Assembly: GCA_945787015.1 (NCBI GenBank)
Contig: CALZGM010000005.1
Location: 62,001-126,000 of the forward strand
From: an uncultured Roseburia sp.
GTDB taxonomy: Bacteria; Bacillota; Clostridia; Lachnospirales; Lachnospiraceae
Direction: 5' to 3'
DNA length: 64,000 bases
A program made the translations under genes and the position numbers. Numbering within the stretch: position 1 is the stretch's first letter; every line of letters starts with the position of its first letter. Positions 36,595 to 45,452 of this stretch are shown in pieces. The notes beneath the pieces were generated by a model. It was not told where the DNA came from. It worked only from the letters and a program-made list of their open reading frames with translations, and ran no database searches.

Positions 36595-37708
36595 AGAAAG
36601 AATAAAGGCAAAATTTCATAAATGGAAGGCAAAATTCAGTTCGGGTCCTAAAGCTGCCCCTCAGTCACCTCCAATCATTGCACCGAATTCTGTTACGAGA
36701 GAGCTTTTTACGAAAGATAAATTTGCAGATAATCCGAAGGAACAGCAGGGGCAAAATGAGAATCTGACTCAGGAAGGAAAAATAGGAAATTCCTGGAAGA
36801 AGGCAACGTATACCACTAAACAGGGTATGGCAGAAGAAATGGCAGCAGATGCAAATTCTACGCAAGCGGACAAGCTTGAAATAAAGAAAAAGGAAATGGA
36901 GGACTTTATGGAGGCGCATCCGAGTGATGACATGGGGGCCGAACATAAAGGAGTTGAGCATTATAAGACATACACGTCGAACTTCCATTATTCAATCATG
37001 AATTCCCTTGCGCGTACCGGTAAGCCACCGGAGACGGCTATGGATAATCGGGGTATCGTGCGGCCTGTGACGGAGGAAGATGTAGAAGTTGCGATAGCGG
37101 CTATGAAGGGCATGTCTAAGGATATGGGGGAATCACGACTGAAAAGGGATTTGGTTACATATCGGGGGGTAGGTAATGGGTTTACCAAGGTCATTCGTAA
37201 TCAGTTAGGAATTGGAAATAATGTGACAGAGGAAGAGATGAATCGGAGGCTAAAGGGAGCAGTCCTTTTTGACAAGGCATTTACAAGTACCTCCCTTTCT
37301 CCGTATGTGGCGGAGAAGTTTGCGAGGATGAACAGTCATAATGAAGAAGCCACGATATTTCAAATCCATGCCCCCAAGGGATTGAAAGCGACATATCTGG
37401 AGCCAATCAGTGCGTTTGGAGGAGAAGATGAACTGCTGGTAGACCAGAATACACCACTTAGAGTTCTTGAAGTGAAGATGGTGGAGGATTCCCAAGGAGT
37501 CAATTACAGACTTGTGAGAGCAGAGTTTCTGAACTCTTATTCCGGAGAACATCGGGCCAAAGTGTCGAATGATTATGATTTACAAGAGTGGAGAGGCAAT
37601 CATTTGAAAAAGCAAGGCCCAATTCCCCAGGTGAAAAAGGGATTATCGTCCGGGGAAGGAAGCTGGTCCGGAACATTGATGAAAGCGGCTGAGAAAGAAG
37701 TGGAGTAA
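36581..37708 (+). CDS. ADP-ribosyltransferase toxin-like protein 2
   Basis: A 375-residue tandem paralog of toxin 1. Start ATG 36581 is chosen because it aligns MGGYKERIKAKFHKWKAKFSSG with the toxin 1 leader and follows AAAAAGGAGCATGTAT; the earlier frame start has no such support. The catalytic set is intact: Arg195 (TYRGVG), STS 236-238 and Glu282/Glu284 (GEDELLVD). The C-terminal tail NHLKKQGPIPQV...LSSGEGSWSGTL is shared. The middle linker (about 25-75) diverged most. It is followed after one base by the unknown gene, with a shared operon. Confidence 0.85.
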   Translation: MGGYKERIKAKFHKWKAKFSSGPKAAPQSPPIIAPNSVTRELFTKDKFADNPKEQQGQNENLTQEGKIGNSWKKATYTTKQGMAEEMAADANSTQADKLEIKKKEMEDFMEAHPSDDMGAEHKGVEHYKTYTSNFHYSIMNSLARTGKPPETAMDNRGIVRPVTEEDVEVAIAAMKGMSKDMGESRLKRDLVTYRGVGNGFTKVIRNQLGIGNNVTEEEMNRRLKGAVLFDKAFTSTSLSPYVAEKFARMNSHNEEATIFQIHAPKGLKATYLEPISAFGGEDELLVDQNTPLRVLEVKMVEDSQGVNYRLVRAEFLNSYSGEHRAKVSNDYDLQEWRGNHLKKQGPIPQVKKGLSSGEGSWSGTLMKAAEKEVE

Positions 37709-37709
37709 T

Positions 37710-38492
37710 TTGAAATATGTGGAAAAAGACTGGCAGCGTTCCGATGGTAAATACCGAAGTCTTGGGAAGGAAAGCCGGGAGAAGGAAAAACAGCTTAGTG
37801 CCTATCATCCTGCAGGATGGGAAAATACAAAGGAACGCCGTCCAAATGAGATGATGAAGATGGAAAGCTCCTATGGTGGAGTTGCACTGGGGGCAAATCG
37901 CCGTCAGAAGATGACTATGGTAGTGCATGAGAAACGTAGAAGCCGGGGAGAGGGACTTAAGTGGAATAATCGGGAGCTGGAGAGAAGTCATACAGTTCCC
38001 ATCAGTGAATTACGGGGAGATTTTCGGACGAACAGTCACAGCCGCAGCGACAGTGCATTTGCTTATGAGGAAAGTTTACAGGAGTCGCCTCTTCGCATGA
38101 TGGAGCGGCTGCAGGAAATGATGGATGAGAATTACCAACTGAGCGGACAGAAAGTCCTGCCGTTTCTGAATCGAAAACAGGATGCGGCCGAGAGAAAAGA
38201 AATTCAGGAAAACTTAAGAGAAAGCCTGGAAAAGGAAAATCGGTCGGGATATCTGCTATGGAGTAGGAGGCAGGAAGCTTTTGCACAGGAGCAGTCGGAA
38301 AAGAGCGAAATGTACCGGCGCTTTTATCGGGAGCTTCAGTTTGCCAGAGAAAAGTCGAGAAAGCTGATGGGGAAAGGGGATGGATTTTTATCCGGTCTTA
38401 TGCAGACTGCTAAACAGGAAATAGATGAGGGAACGCAGGAGGAGCATCCCACAGATAATCAGGAAGAGAAAAAGGATTGTAAAAAATCCTAG
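37710..38492 (+). CDS. Charged protein of unknown function linked to the toxins
   Basis: A 260-residue, highly charged, probably helical cytoplasmic protein. The frame opens at TTG 37710 (MKYVEKDWQ), one base after the toxin 2 stop; GTG 37719 is an alternative and no ATG occurs until residue 48. I recognise no domain. The C-terminal half (about 125-225) has long amphipathic helices (RMMERLQEMMDENYQL, QEAFAQEQSEKSEMYRRFYREL); the end is acidic and Lys-rich. Position suggests a toxin chaperone, loading adapter or third cargo; nothing in the sequence decides between them. Confidence 0.6.
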   Translation: MKYVEKDWQRSDGKYRSLGKESREKEKQLSAYHPAGWENTKERRPNEMMKMESSYGGVALGANRRQKMTMVVHEKRRSRGEGLKWNNRELERSHTVPISELRGDFRTNSHSRSDSAFAYEESLQESPLRMMERLQEMMDENYQLSGQKVLPFLNRKQDAAERKEIQENLRESLEKENRSGYLLWSRRQEAFAQEQSEKSEMYRRFYRELQFAREKSRKLMGKGDGFLSGLMQTAKQEIDEGTQEEHPTDNQEEKKDCKKS

Positions 38493-38496
38493 GACT

Positions 38497-38532
38497 AAAG
38501 TTCCAGCCATGTTTTTATGGTTGGAACTTTTT
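38497..38532 (+). terminator. Intrinsic terminator at the end of the toxin operon
   Basis: AAAGTTCCAGCCAT pairs with ATGGTTGGAACTTT around GTTTTT, followed by TTATG. Confidence 0.8.
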
Positions 38533-38670
38533 ATGCAATACAAAAAATAATGTTGTACGACAATTTAAAATAAGAATATTTATGATTAAAAAAGTTCAGT
38601 TATACAAGATGCACAAAATGTAAAAAAATATCAGTTTGTGTCGGAAAAAATGAAAAGAAATGAAAAAAAG

Positions 38671-38741
38671 TTATCAACATCAAAAAATACGAAAAATGGG
38701 AAAAAATCGAGTTATGCACAGAGTTATCCACGTTATCCACA
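38671..38741 (+). promoter_or_regulatory. DnaA-box cluster in an AT-rich gap
   Basis: TTATCAACA (38671-38679), TTATGCACA (38712-38720), TTATCCACG (38724-38732) and TTATCCACA (38733-38741) lie in one orientation, the last two directly abutting. The consensus is TTATNCACA. The 504-bp gap (38493-38995) is very AT-rich and contains no other gene. No dnaA or dnaN is nearby and gene direction does not change, so this is not an obvious chromosome origin. Confidence 0.6.
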
Positions 38742-38916
38742 AAAAAGAAGATAAAAATTAGGTTTACATAGTATTTATTTTCGAATATATGTTTTGTGAA
38801 GAAATTATAAAGTTGGCTAAATTTCGTAAAAAAATAAAAAAAGACTTGCATTTTTAAAAGTGAAAAAATGGGAAAAACTATATTGAAATGTCAGACAAAT
38901 TTGAAAATCGTCTGTC

Positions 38917-38945
38917 TTGAAATGTGCGCAAGGTGATGCTATACT
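38917..38945 (+). promoter_or_regulatory. Promoter of the YitT-family gene
   Basis: TTGAAA (38917-38922), 17-bp spacer, TATACT (38940-38945). Confidence 0.75.
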
Positions 38946-38995
38946 ACTTGCGGAGTTTCTTGCTGTGAAAAAGAGGAAGAAAAGGAAAGAAAAAG

Positions 38996-39889
38996 ATGCA
39001 GAAATTTATGAATAAAAGAAGCGTTTTTTGGGACTATGTCCTGATTATAGCAGGAACCGGGCTTTTGGCGGTTTCTATCCAGTGTCTGTATGATCCGGTA
39101 AATCTGGTAACGGGAGGTTTCACCGGTCTGGCAATTATTATTAAAGCCTGGACTGCGGGAATTGTAGACGGAGGAATTCCGTTGTGGCTTACGAACTTTT
39201 TACTGAACATCCCTGTTTTTCTGATAGCGTTAAAGTTAAAGGGGAAAAAATTCATTTTTCGTACGTTTATAGGAACAATGATGTTGTCAGTATGGTTGTA
39301 TGTGATTCCGGTCATTGATTTGTCACAGAGGGATCACGTGATTGCGGCTATTTTCGGCGGTTGCTTAAGCGGTGCCGGAATCGGTTTGGTATTGCTTGCA
39401 AAAGCGACAACCGGCGGAACAGATATGGTTGCTACTTTAATTCAGCATTATTTGAAACATTATTCGATTGTACAGATTATGCAGATTTTAGATGGACTGA
39501 TTGTTATTATCGGCTTGTATGTATTCGGACTCCGCTCAGGTCTATATGCAATTGTGGCAATTTTTATTACGACGAAGGTCTCTGATGCTATTATGGAAGG
39601 ATTTAAATTTTCCAAAGCAGCATTTATTATTACTGATAAGTATGAAGAGGTGGCGGAACGCATTTTAAAGGAATTAGACAGGGGAGTAACAGGGCTCTAC
39701 GCGAAGGGAATGTATTCAGGAGAAGATAAGTGCATGCTTTATTGTGTGGTTTCCCAAAAGGAGATAGTAGGGGTAAAAGAAATTGTTGCACAGATGGACC
39801 CAAATGCTTTTGTAATTGTAACAGATGCAAGAGAAGTACTGGGAGAGGGCTTCTTGGAATATTCTAACGAGGAGAAAAAAAAGGAATAA
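38996..39889 (+). CDS. YitT family membrane protein
   Basis: A 297-residue integral membrane protein with about five to six hydrophobic segments up to residue 200 (DYVLIIAGTGLLAVSIQCLYDP, LVTGGFTGLAIIIKA, GAGIGLVLLAKATTGGTDMVA) and a C-terminal cytoplasmic DUF2179 domain (AERILKELDRGVTGLYAKGMYSGEDKCMLYCVVSQKEI). YitT proteins are presumed transporters; the substrate is unknown. Start follows AAAGGAAAG. Own promoter and terminator. Confidence 0.88.
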   Translation: MQKFMNKRSVFWDYVLIIAGTGLLAVSIQCLYDPVNLVTGGFTGLAIIIKAWTAGIVDGGIPLWLTNFLLNIPVFLIALKLKGKKFIFRTFIGTMMLSVWLYVIPVIDLSQRDHVIAAIFGGCLSGAGIGLVLLAKATTGGTDMVATLIQHYLKHYSIVQIMQILDGLIVIIGLYVFGLRSGLYAIVAIFITTKVSDAIMEGFKFSKAAFIITDKYEEVAERILKELDRGVTGLYAKGMYSGEDKCMLYCVVSQKEIVGVKEIVAQMDPNAFVIVTDAREVLGEGFLEYSNEEKKKE

Positions 39890-39901
39890 ATCATTAAAAT
39901 T

Positions 39902-39941
39902 GAGGAAATGCATAAAAAAATGTGCATTTCCTCTTTATTTT
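39902..39941 (+). terminator. Intrinsic terminator after the YitT gene
   Basis: GAGGAAATGCA pairs with TGCATTTCCTC, followed by TTTATTTTTTT. Confidence 0.9.
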
Positions 39942-40048
39942 TTTGTAGTTTTGCATTAAAATATAATTTAGGTATTTATAGATTCATAAAAATATGGGAA
40001 ATTTTTTGTGAAAGTTGCCAATAGCATGACTTAAAAGGAGTGTAGCAC

Positions 40049-41137
40049 ATGATATCAAACCAAATTCTTCAGAATACAATTGATGGATTAAAAGGAATTA
40101 CAAGGATTGACTTATGCATTATTGATGTGGAGGGTAAGGTCCTTGCTGCGACTTTTCCTGATGCAGAAGCTTATGCGGAACCAGCCCGTACATTTGCTGC
40201 TTCTCCCGCAGACAGCCAGGTGGTGAATGGATTCCAGTTCTTTAAGGTTTTTGATGAGCATCAGTTGGAGTATATTCTGCTGGCAAGCGGTGATAGCGAC
40301 GATGTTTATATGGTGGGTAAAATTGCCAGTTTCCAAATCCAAAATCTTTTGGTAGCATATAAAGAGCGGTTCGATAAAGATAACTTTATCAAGAATCTTC
40401 TTTTGGACAACCTTTTGTTGGTTGATATATATAATCGTGCGAAGAAACTTCATATCGACACAGAAGTACGCCGTGTAGTATTTATTGTGGAGACGAACCG
40501 TGACAAAGATGGCAATGAGTTAGAAAAAATACGCGGAATCTTTGGCGGGAAATCCAAAGATTTTGTGACTGCTGTTGATGAAAAGAATATCATCGTGGTC
40601 CGCGAGGTGGCTGATAACGAGGATTATGCCGATTTAAATAAGACAGCGGAGAGTATTGTAAATCTGTTCCGGCAGGATGCAGAAGCGAATGTGCATGTAG
40701 CATATGGAACGATTGTCAATGAAATCAAGGAGGTATCACGTTCTTATAAAGAAGCCAGAATGGCACTTGACGTAGGCAAGATTTTCTTTGAACAAAATGA
40801 CGTGATTGCCTATTCAACACTTGGCATCGGACGTTTGATTTACCAGCTTCCGATTCCTTTATGCAAGATGTTTATTAAAGAAATATTTGACGGCAAGTCA
40901 CCGGATGACTTCGATGAAGAGACGCTTACAACTATTAATAAATTTTTCGAAAATAGCCTGAATGTATCAGAAACGTCCAGACAGCTTTACATCCATAGAA
41001 ATACATTAGTGTATCGTTTGGACAAACTACAAAAATCTACCGGGCTGGATTTGCGTGTTTTTGAGGATGCAATTACCTTTAAGATTGCACTTATGGTTGT
41101 AAAATATATGAAATATATGGAGTCATTGGATTACTAG
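40049..41137 (+). CDS. CdaR / PucR-type transcriptional regulator
   Basis: A 362-residue regulator with an N-terminal sensor-like region (CIIDVEGKVLAATFPDAEAYA), a GGDEF-like middle domain (about 150-270: AYGTIVNEIKEVSRSYKEARMALDVGKIF) and a C-terminal PucR helix-turn-helix (TINKFFENSLNVSETSRQLYIHRNTLVYRLDKLQKSTGLDLR). Start follows AAAAGGAGTG. The gene lies 16 bp before ftsE and is probably cotranscribed, so it may regulate the division/cell-wall operon. Confidence 0.85.
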   Translation: MISNQILQNTIDGLKGITRIDLCIIDVEGKVLAATFPDAEAYAEPARTFAASPADSQVVNGFQFFKVFDEHQLEYILLASGDSDDVYMVGKIASFQIQNLLVAYKERFDKDNFIKNLLLDNLLLVDIYNRAKKLHIDTEVRRVVFIVETNRDKDGNELEKIRGIFGGKSKDFVTAVDEKNIIVVREVADNEDYADLNKTAESIVNLFRQDAEANVHVAYGTIVNEIKEVSRSYKEARMALDVGKIFFEQNDVIAYSTLGIGRLIYQLPIPLCKMFIKEIFDGKSPDDFDEETLTTINKFFENSLNVSETSRQLYIHRNTLVYRLDKLQKSTGLDLRVFEDAITFKIALMVVKYMKYMESLDY

Positions 41138-41153
41138 AAATTAGGAGGTAGCA

Positions 41154-41837
41154 ATGATTAGCTTAGAACATGTAAGTAAATCATATGCAGCCGGGATCCC
41201 GGCATTAAATGATGTTTGTATTAATATTGATGGAGGAGAGTTCGTTTTTATCGTCGGTGACAGTGGTTCAGGAAAGTCAACCCTGATTAAACTTTTGCTA
41301 AAAGAGCTGGACCCGACGGAAGGTACCATTTCGGTTAACGGTTATAGATTAAATAAGCTTAGAAGACGTCAGGTTCCAAAATTTCGCAGAAATATTGGCG
41401 TGGTTTTTCAAGATTTTCGTTTGTTAAAGGATAGGAATATTTACGAGAATATTGCATTTGCACAGCGTGTAATTGGTGAATCAAATCGCACAATTAGGAA
41501 AAATGTGCCACAGATGCTTTCTATGGTAGGGCTTGCAGCAAAGTATCGTTCCCTGCCAAGGCAACTTTCCGGTGGAGAACAGCAGCGAGTGGCAATTGCA
41601 AGAGCACTGATTAACGAACCAAAGATTTTGTTGGCAGACGAACCAACCGGTAATCTGGATAATAAGAATGCATGGGAGATTATGAAGCTCTTAGAAGAGA
41701 TTAACAGCAGAGGAACAACGGTTATCGTTGTAACTCATAATATGGAAATTGTGAAGGCGATGAATAAGCGCGTAATCACGATACAGAAAGGCGTTGTTGT
41801 CAGCGACGAAAAGGGTGAGATGCGCGATGAGGATTAG
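41154..41837 (+). CDS. ftsE: Cell division ATP-binding protein FtsE
   Basis: A 227-residue ABC ATPase. With FtsX it forms a mechanotransmission complex that activates a peptidoglycan hydrolase at the septum. Walker A GDSGSGKST, Q-loop VFQDFRLL, signature LSGGEQQRVAIARAL and Walker B ILLADEPTGNLD are complete. It overlaps ftsX by 11 bp. Confidence 0.96.
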   Translation: MISLEHVSKSYAAGIPALNDVCINIDGGEFVFIVGDSGSGKSTLIKLLLKELDPTEGTISVNGYRLNKLRRRQVPKFRRNIGVVFQDFRLLKDRNIYENIAFAQRVIGESNRTIRKNVPQMLSMVGLAAKYRSLPRQLSGGEQQRVAIARALINEPKILLADEPTGNLDNKNAWEIMKLLEEINSRGTTVIVVTHNMEIVKAMNKRVITIQKGVVVSDEKGEMRDED

Positions 41838-42735
41838 TACGTTTTTTTATACGATTAAGCAGGGGATTGTAAACATTTGGAAAAATAAGATGTTTTCACT
41901 GGCATCCATTGCAACGATGACGGCTTGCATTTTTCTATTTGGCTTATTTTATATTATTGTAACAAACTTTCAGTCTATGGTAAAAGAAGCTGAATCAGGT
42001 GTAGCGGTTACGGTTTTGTTTGATGAAGGAATTTCGCAGGAACGAATTGATGAAATTGGGGAATTGATTCGGGCAAGAGTAGAAGTTTCCCGTTTTGAGT
42101 ATACTTCACCGGAAGAAGCGTGGGAAAGCTTCAAGGATATCTATTTTAAGGGGAATGAAAAGGTGGCAGAGAGCTTTGCAAATGATAATCCGCTTGCAAA
42201 TTCAGCCAGCTATTCTATTTATATGAATGATATTTCTATGCAGAGCACGCTGGTGACTTATTTAAGCTCACTAGAGGGAGTACGTCAGGTAAACCGTTCG
42301 GAGACCGTAGCAAATACTCTGTCCGATTTTAATAAGCTAATCGGCTATATTTCAGCAGGAATTATTTTGATTTTGTTAGGCGTTGCTGTTTTCTTAATCA
42401 GCAATACCATTTCTGTTGCAATTTCCGTAAGAAAAGAAGAAATTGCGATTATGAAGCTGGTAGGTGCAACGGATTACATCGTACGTTCTCCTTTCGTAGT
42501 GGAGGGTGTAATTATTGGTCTGGTCGGAGCAGCGATTCCACTTGGAATTCTTTATATTTTATATGAAAAAATTATTGAATATATCGGATCAAATTTTACC
42601 TTCATCAGTTCTATGATGAAATTTCTTCCTGTTACTGCAGTATTTAATACGCTGGTTCCCGTAGCCCTGATTTTAGGTGTGGGAATCGGATATTTGGGAA
42701 GTCACATTACAACAAGAAGACATTTGAAAGTATAA
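41827..42735 (+). CDS. ftsX: Cell division protein FtsX
   Basis: A 302-residue membrane protein with a first transmembrane segment (about 22-44), a large extracytoplasmic domain (about 50-165) and three further segments (about 175-195, 225-250, 265-290). FYTIKQGIVNIWKNKMFSLASIATMTACIFLFG and SVRKEEIAIMKLVGATDYIVRSPFVVEG are typical. The ATG at 41827 inside ftsE was chosen over an upstream frame start, giving the usual length. Confidence 0.95.
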   Translation: MRISTFFYTIKQGIVNIWKNKMFSLASIATMTACIFLFGLFYIIVTNFQSMVKEAESGVAVTVLFDEGISQERIDEIGELIRARVEVSRFEYTSPEEAWESFKDIYFKGNEKVAESFANDNPLANSASYSIYMNDISMQSTLVTYLSSLEGVRQVNRSETVANTLSDFNKLIGYISAGIILILLGVAVFLISNTISVAISVRKEEIAIMKLVGATDYIVRSPFVVEGVIIGLVGAAIPLGILYILYEKIIEYIGSNFTFISSMMKFLPVTAVFNTLVPVALILGVGIGYLGSHITTRRHLKV

Positions 42736-42745
42736 TCAGGAGTAT

Positions 42746-43936
42746 ATGAGAAAAAGTAGTATTTATAACCGTATTTTTGCAGTGATTCTTGTGCTCGTGT
42801 TGAGTATTGGTATGACAGTTCAAGCATCTGCTACATCAGAAAAGAAAGACAATACATCTCTTTCACAAGCCCAGAAGGAACTGGATGAGTTAAAGGATCA
42901 ATTGAATAAAGCAGAAAATCTGGTAAATAGTCTGGAAAATTCTAAGGATAAAATAGAGGATAAAATATCAGATTTAAATAAAAGCCTGATCAGTATTTCT
43001 GCACGAATTACAGAGCTGGAGAATCTTTTGATTGAAAAAAATGAGCAGATTGTTAAAACACAGGCAGATTTAAAGAACGCAGAGGATACTGCAGATAAGC
43101 AATATGAAGATATGAAGCTTCGCATCCAATACATGTATGAAAATGGGCAGTTTTCTTATGCGGAGACCTTGCTTGCGGCATCAAATCTTTCGGATTTTTT
43201 GAATTCAGCGGAGTATATTAGTCAGATTCAGCAGTACGACAGAGAAAAACTAGAGGATTTTAAACAGACGGTTGCTGAAATTGAGGCATATGAGAACCAA
43301 TTGCAGGAAGAACGCACAGAGCTTGAAACGTTAAAGAGCGATGTGGAGCGTGAAAAGGAGAATGTTGCAAGTGTAATGGCGAAAAGAGAGTCGGAGCTTG
43401 CAACAATCAAAGGAAATTTGAATGACGCTCAGGACGAAGCCGAGCTTATTGCGGCAGAAGTGCAGGCACAGGAGGAAGTAATTGCGGAAATTATCCGTGT
43501 TATGATGGAGAACGGCGGTAACCAGGGAGATGCTTATTCCGGAATCTTTAAATGGCCGGTACCTAGCAGTACGCGTGTGACCAGTGATTTTGGACCAAGA
43601 AAGTCACCAACAGCCGGAGCATCTTCGGATCATAAAGGAATTGATATTGGAGCCTCTTCGGGCAGTGATATTGTGGCAGCTGCGCCCGGAAAAGTGATTA
43701 TTTCCAGATATAGCAGCTCAGCCGGATATTACATTTCCATTGATCATGGCGGTGGACTTTGCACAGTGTATATGCATTGCTCTAAATTGCTTGTCGATGT
43801 TGGAGATGTGGTTGCCGCAGGCGATGTTATTGCAAAAGTGGGAAGTACTGGTATTTCTACTGGACCTCATCTGCATTTTGGTGTATCATTAAACGGAACT
43901 TATGTAAGCCCTTGGGGATATTTGACGAAACCATAA
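42746..43936 (+). CDS. PcsB/EnvC-like murein hydrolase activator with M23 domain
   Basis: A 396-residue exported protein: signal peptide (1-29), long coiled coil (about 32-250) and a C-terminal LytM/M23 domain (about 275-396) with HKGIDIG, MHCSKL and GPHLHFG metal-ligand motifs. Directly downstream of ftsEX, it is the expected partner that FtsEX activates. The coiled coil contains KQYEDMKLRIQYMYENG and NSAEYISQIQQYDREKLE, nearly repeated in the SleB-type hydrolase at 60517. Confidence 0.92.
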   Translation: MRKSSIYNRIFAVILVLVLSIGMTVQASATSEKKDNTSLSQAQKELDELKDQLNKAENLVNSLENSKDKIEDKISDLNKSLISISARITELENLLIEKNEQIVKTQADLKNAEDTADKQYEDMKLRIQYMYENGQFSYAETLLAASNLSDFLNSAEYISQIQQYDREKLEDFKQTVAEIEAYENQLQEERTELETLKSDVEREKENVASVMAKRESELATIKGNLNDAQDEAELIAAEVQAQEEVIAEIIRVMMENGGNQGDAYSGIFKWPVPSSTRVTSDFGPRKSPTAGASSDHKGIDIGASSGSDIVAAAPGKVIISRYSSSAGYYISIDHGGGLCTVYMHCSKLLVDVGDVVAAGDVIAKVGSTGISTGPHLHFGVSLNGTYVSPWGYLTKP

Positions 43937-43966
43937 ATTCCGTACAACAAGAAAAAAGGAATTTAG

Positions 43967-44000
43967 AATCCCTGTCATAAATGGCGGGGATTTTTTTCTT
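43967..44000 (+). terminator. Intrinsic terminator after the ftsEX operon
   Basis: AATCCCTGTC pairs with GGCGGGGATT (two wobbles), followed by TTTTTTTCTTT. Confidence 0.85.
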
Positions 44001-44027
44001 TATAAAAAGGCAACCGGAGGTACAAAA

Positions 44028-45377
44028 ATGGACTATCAGAACAATAATATGAATACAAATAATAGGAATGGATTTGATGACTGGAATAATCAGATGAATC
44101 AATATGGAATGTGGCAGCCGCCCGAGAAACAAAAGAGCAAAATGGGTCTTGGCATTTTAATTGGTATTGTGTCAACGGTATTTGTGCTGGGAATCGTAGC
44201 AGGACTATGCTGTGTGCTGACCAATACACAGATTGTGTTTGCAGACCGGGGTGCAGGAGACAACCTGTTTGCGCAGGGGAAAACCGCAGTACTGGATGAA
44301 GCAGCAGTTGAAAAAATAAATGAACTGTCTGCCTATGCAAAGCTTTATTATTATGATGAAATGGAATTAGAGGATATTCAGGACGGTATGTACAAGGGAT
44401 TGGTGGAAGGCCTTGGCGATAAATATTCCGTTTATTACAATGCAGAAGATTTTGCAGAACTTCAGGTCAGCACGACCGGACAGTATTATGGAATCGGTGC
44501 CGGATTGTCCCAGGATCCGAATACGATGATTGTAACAATTACAAAGGTATATAAAGGCACTCCGTCAGAAACAGCAGGTCTGAAAAAAGATGATATTATT
44601 CTTTATGTTGATGGTGTTGATGGTGCAAGTATGGAAGTGAGTGAATTGGTAAAATTAATCCGTGGAGAAAAAGGTACCATCGTGCAATTGGATATTTACC
44701 GCCCTTCAACAGATGAATATTTGTCCTTTGATGTGGAAAGAGCGGATATAACATTGCCAAGTGTAGAATACGAAATGTTAGAGAACCATATCGGATATAT
44801 CTGGATTGATTCCTTTGAAACAGATACGGCGCATCAATTTGAAACAGCTGTCGAAGAACTGACAAAACAGGGAATGGAAGCAATGATTATCGATGTTCGT
44901 TATAATCCGGGAGGGATGGTTTCTGCTGTTGTACAGATTGCGGATGAAATTTTGCCGGAGGGAACCATTTTTTATATGGAAGATAAGGTCGGAAACCGTG
45001 AAACCTATTCTTCCAAAGGTGATACTTATTTGGATATGCCGATTGCTCTGTTAATCAATGAGGACAGCGCAAGCGCATCGGAAATTTTAGCGGGAGCAAT
45101 TAAGGACCATGACTATGGAACATTAATAGGAACGACTACTTTTGGAAAAGGGATTGTGCAGACAATTTTTCCATTGTCGGATGGAGATGCAATCAAACTG
45201 ACAACCGCAAAATACTTTACACCGTCAGGAAATTATATTCATAAGGTGGGAATCGAACCGGATATTGAATTAGAGTATGAGTATTTAAATCCGGATGGGG
45301 AAACTTATGAGAAACAGTATGATAATCAGATTGTAAAAGCTGTTGAAGTGCTGACAGAACAATTGGGCGCAGAGTAA
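44028..45377 (+). CDS. C-terminal processing peptidase, S41 family
   Basis: A 449-residue membrane-anchored serine protease. An Asn-rich N-terminus precedes a membrane segment at about 42-64; a PDZ domain lies at about 150-225 (TKVYKGTPSETAGLKKDDIILYVDG); the S41 catalytic Ser/Lys pair is in EDSASASEIL and TFGKGIVQT. Such Ctp proteases trim or activate envelope proteins; next to PcsB-type genes they often have cell-wall targets. Start follows CGGAGGTAC. Confidence 0.9.
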   Translation: MDYQNNNMNTNNRNGFDDWNNQMNQYGMWQPPEKQKSKMGLGILIGIVSTVFVLGIVAGLCCVLTNTQIVFADRGAGDNLFAQGKTAVLDEAAVEKINELSAYAKLYYYDEMELEDIQDGMYKGLVEGLGDKYSVYYNAEDFAELQVSTTGQYYGIGAGLSQDPNTMIVTITKVYKGTPSETAGLKKDDIILYVDGVDGASMEVSELVKLIRGEKGTIVQLDIYRPSTDEYLSFDVERADITLPSVEYEMLENHIGYIWIDSFETDTAHQFETAVEELTKQGMEAMIIDVRYNPGGMVSAVVQIADEILPEGTIFYMEDKVGNRETYSSKGDTYLDMPIALLINEDSASASEILAGAIKDHDYGTLIGTTTFGKGIVQTIFPLSDGDAIKLTTAKYFTPSGNYIHKVGIEPDIELEYEYLNPDGETYEKQYDNQIVKAVEVLTEQLGAE

Positions 45378-45452
45378 AAAGGGATTGCGTAAAATGAGGA
45401 AAACCCTTAAAATAATTACCAAATATATGTATTAGAAGAAAGAGGTGATTCT

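Noticed and set aside
27940-38492. Prophage or insertion element carrying the island
   Set aside because: No integrase, transposase, terminal repeats or tRNA attachment site is visible at either edge.
38493-38995. AT-rich gap with DnaA boxes as the chromosome origin
   Set aside because: dnaA, dnaN and rpmH are absent and gene direction is the same on both sides, so a bona fide origin is unlikely. Kept as a DnaA-box cluster only.
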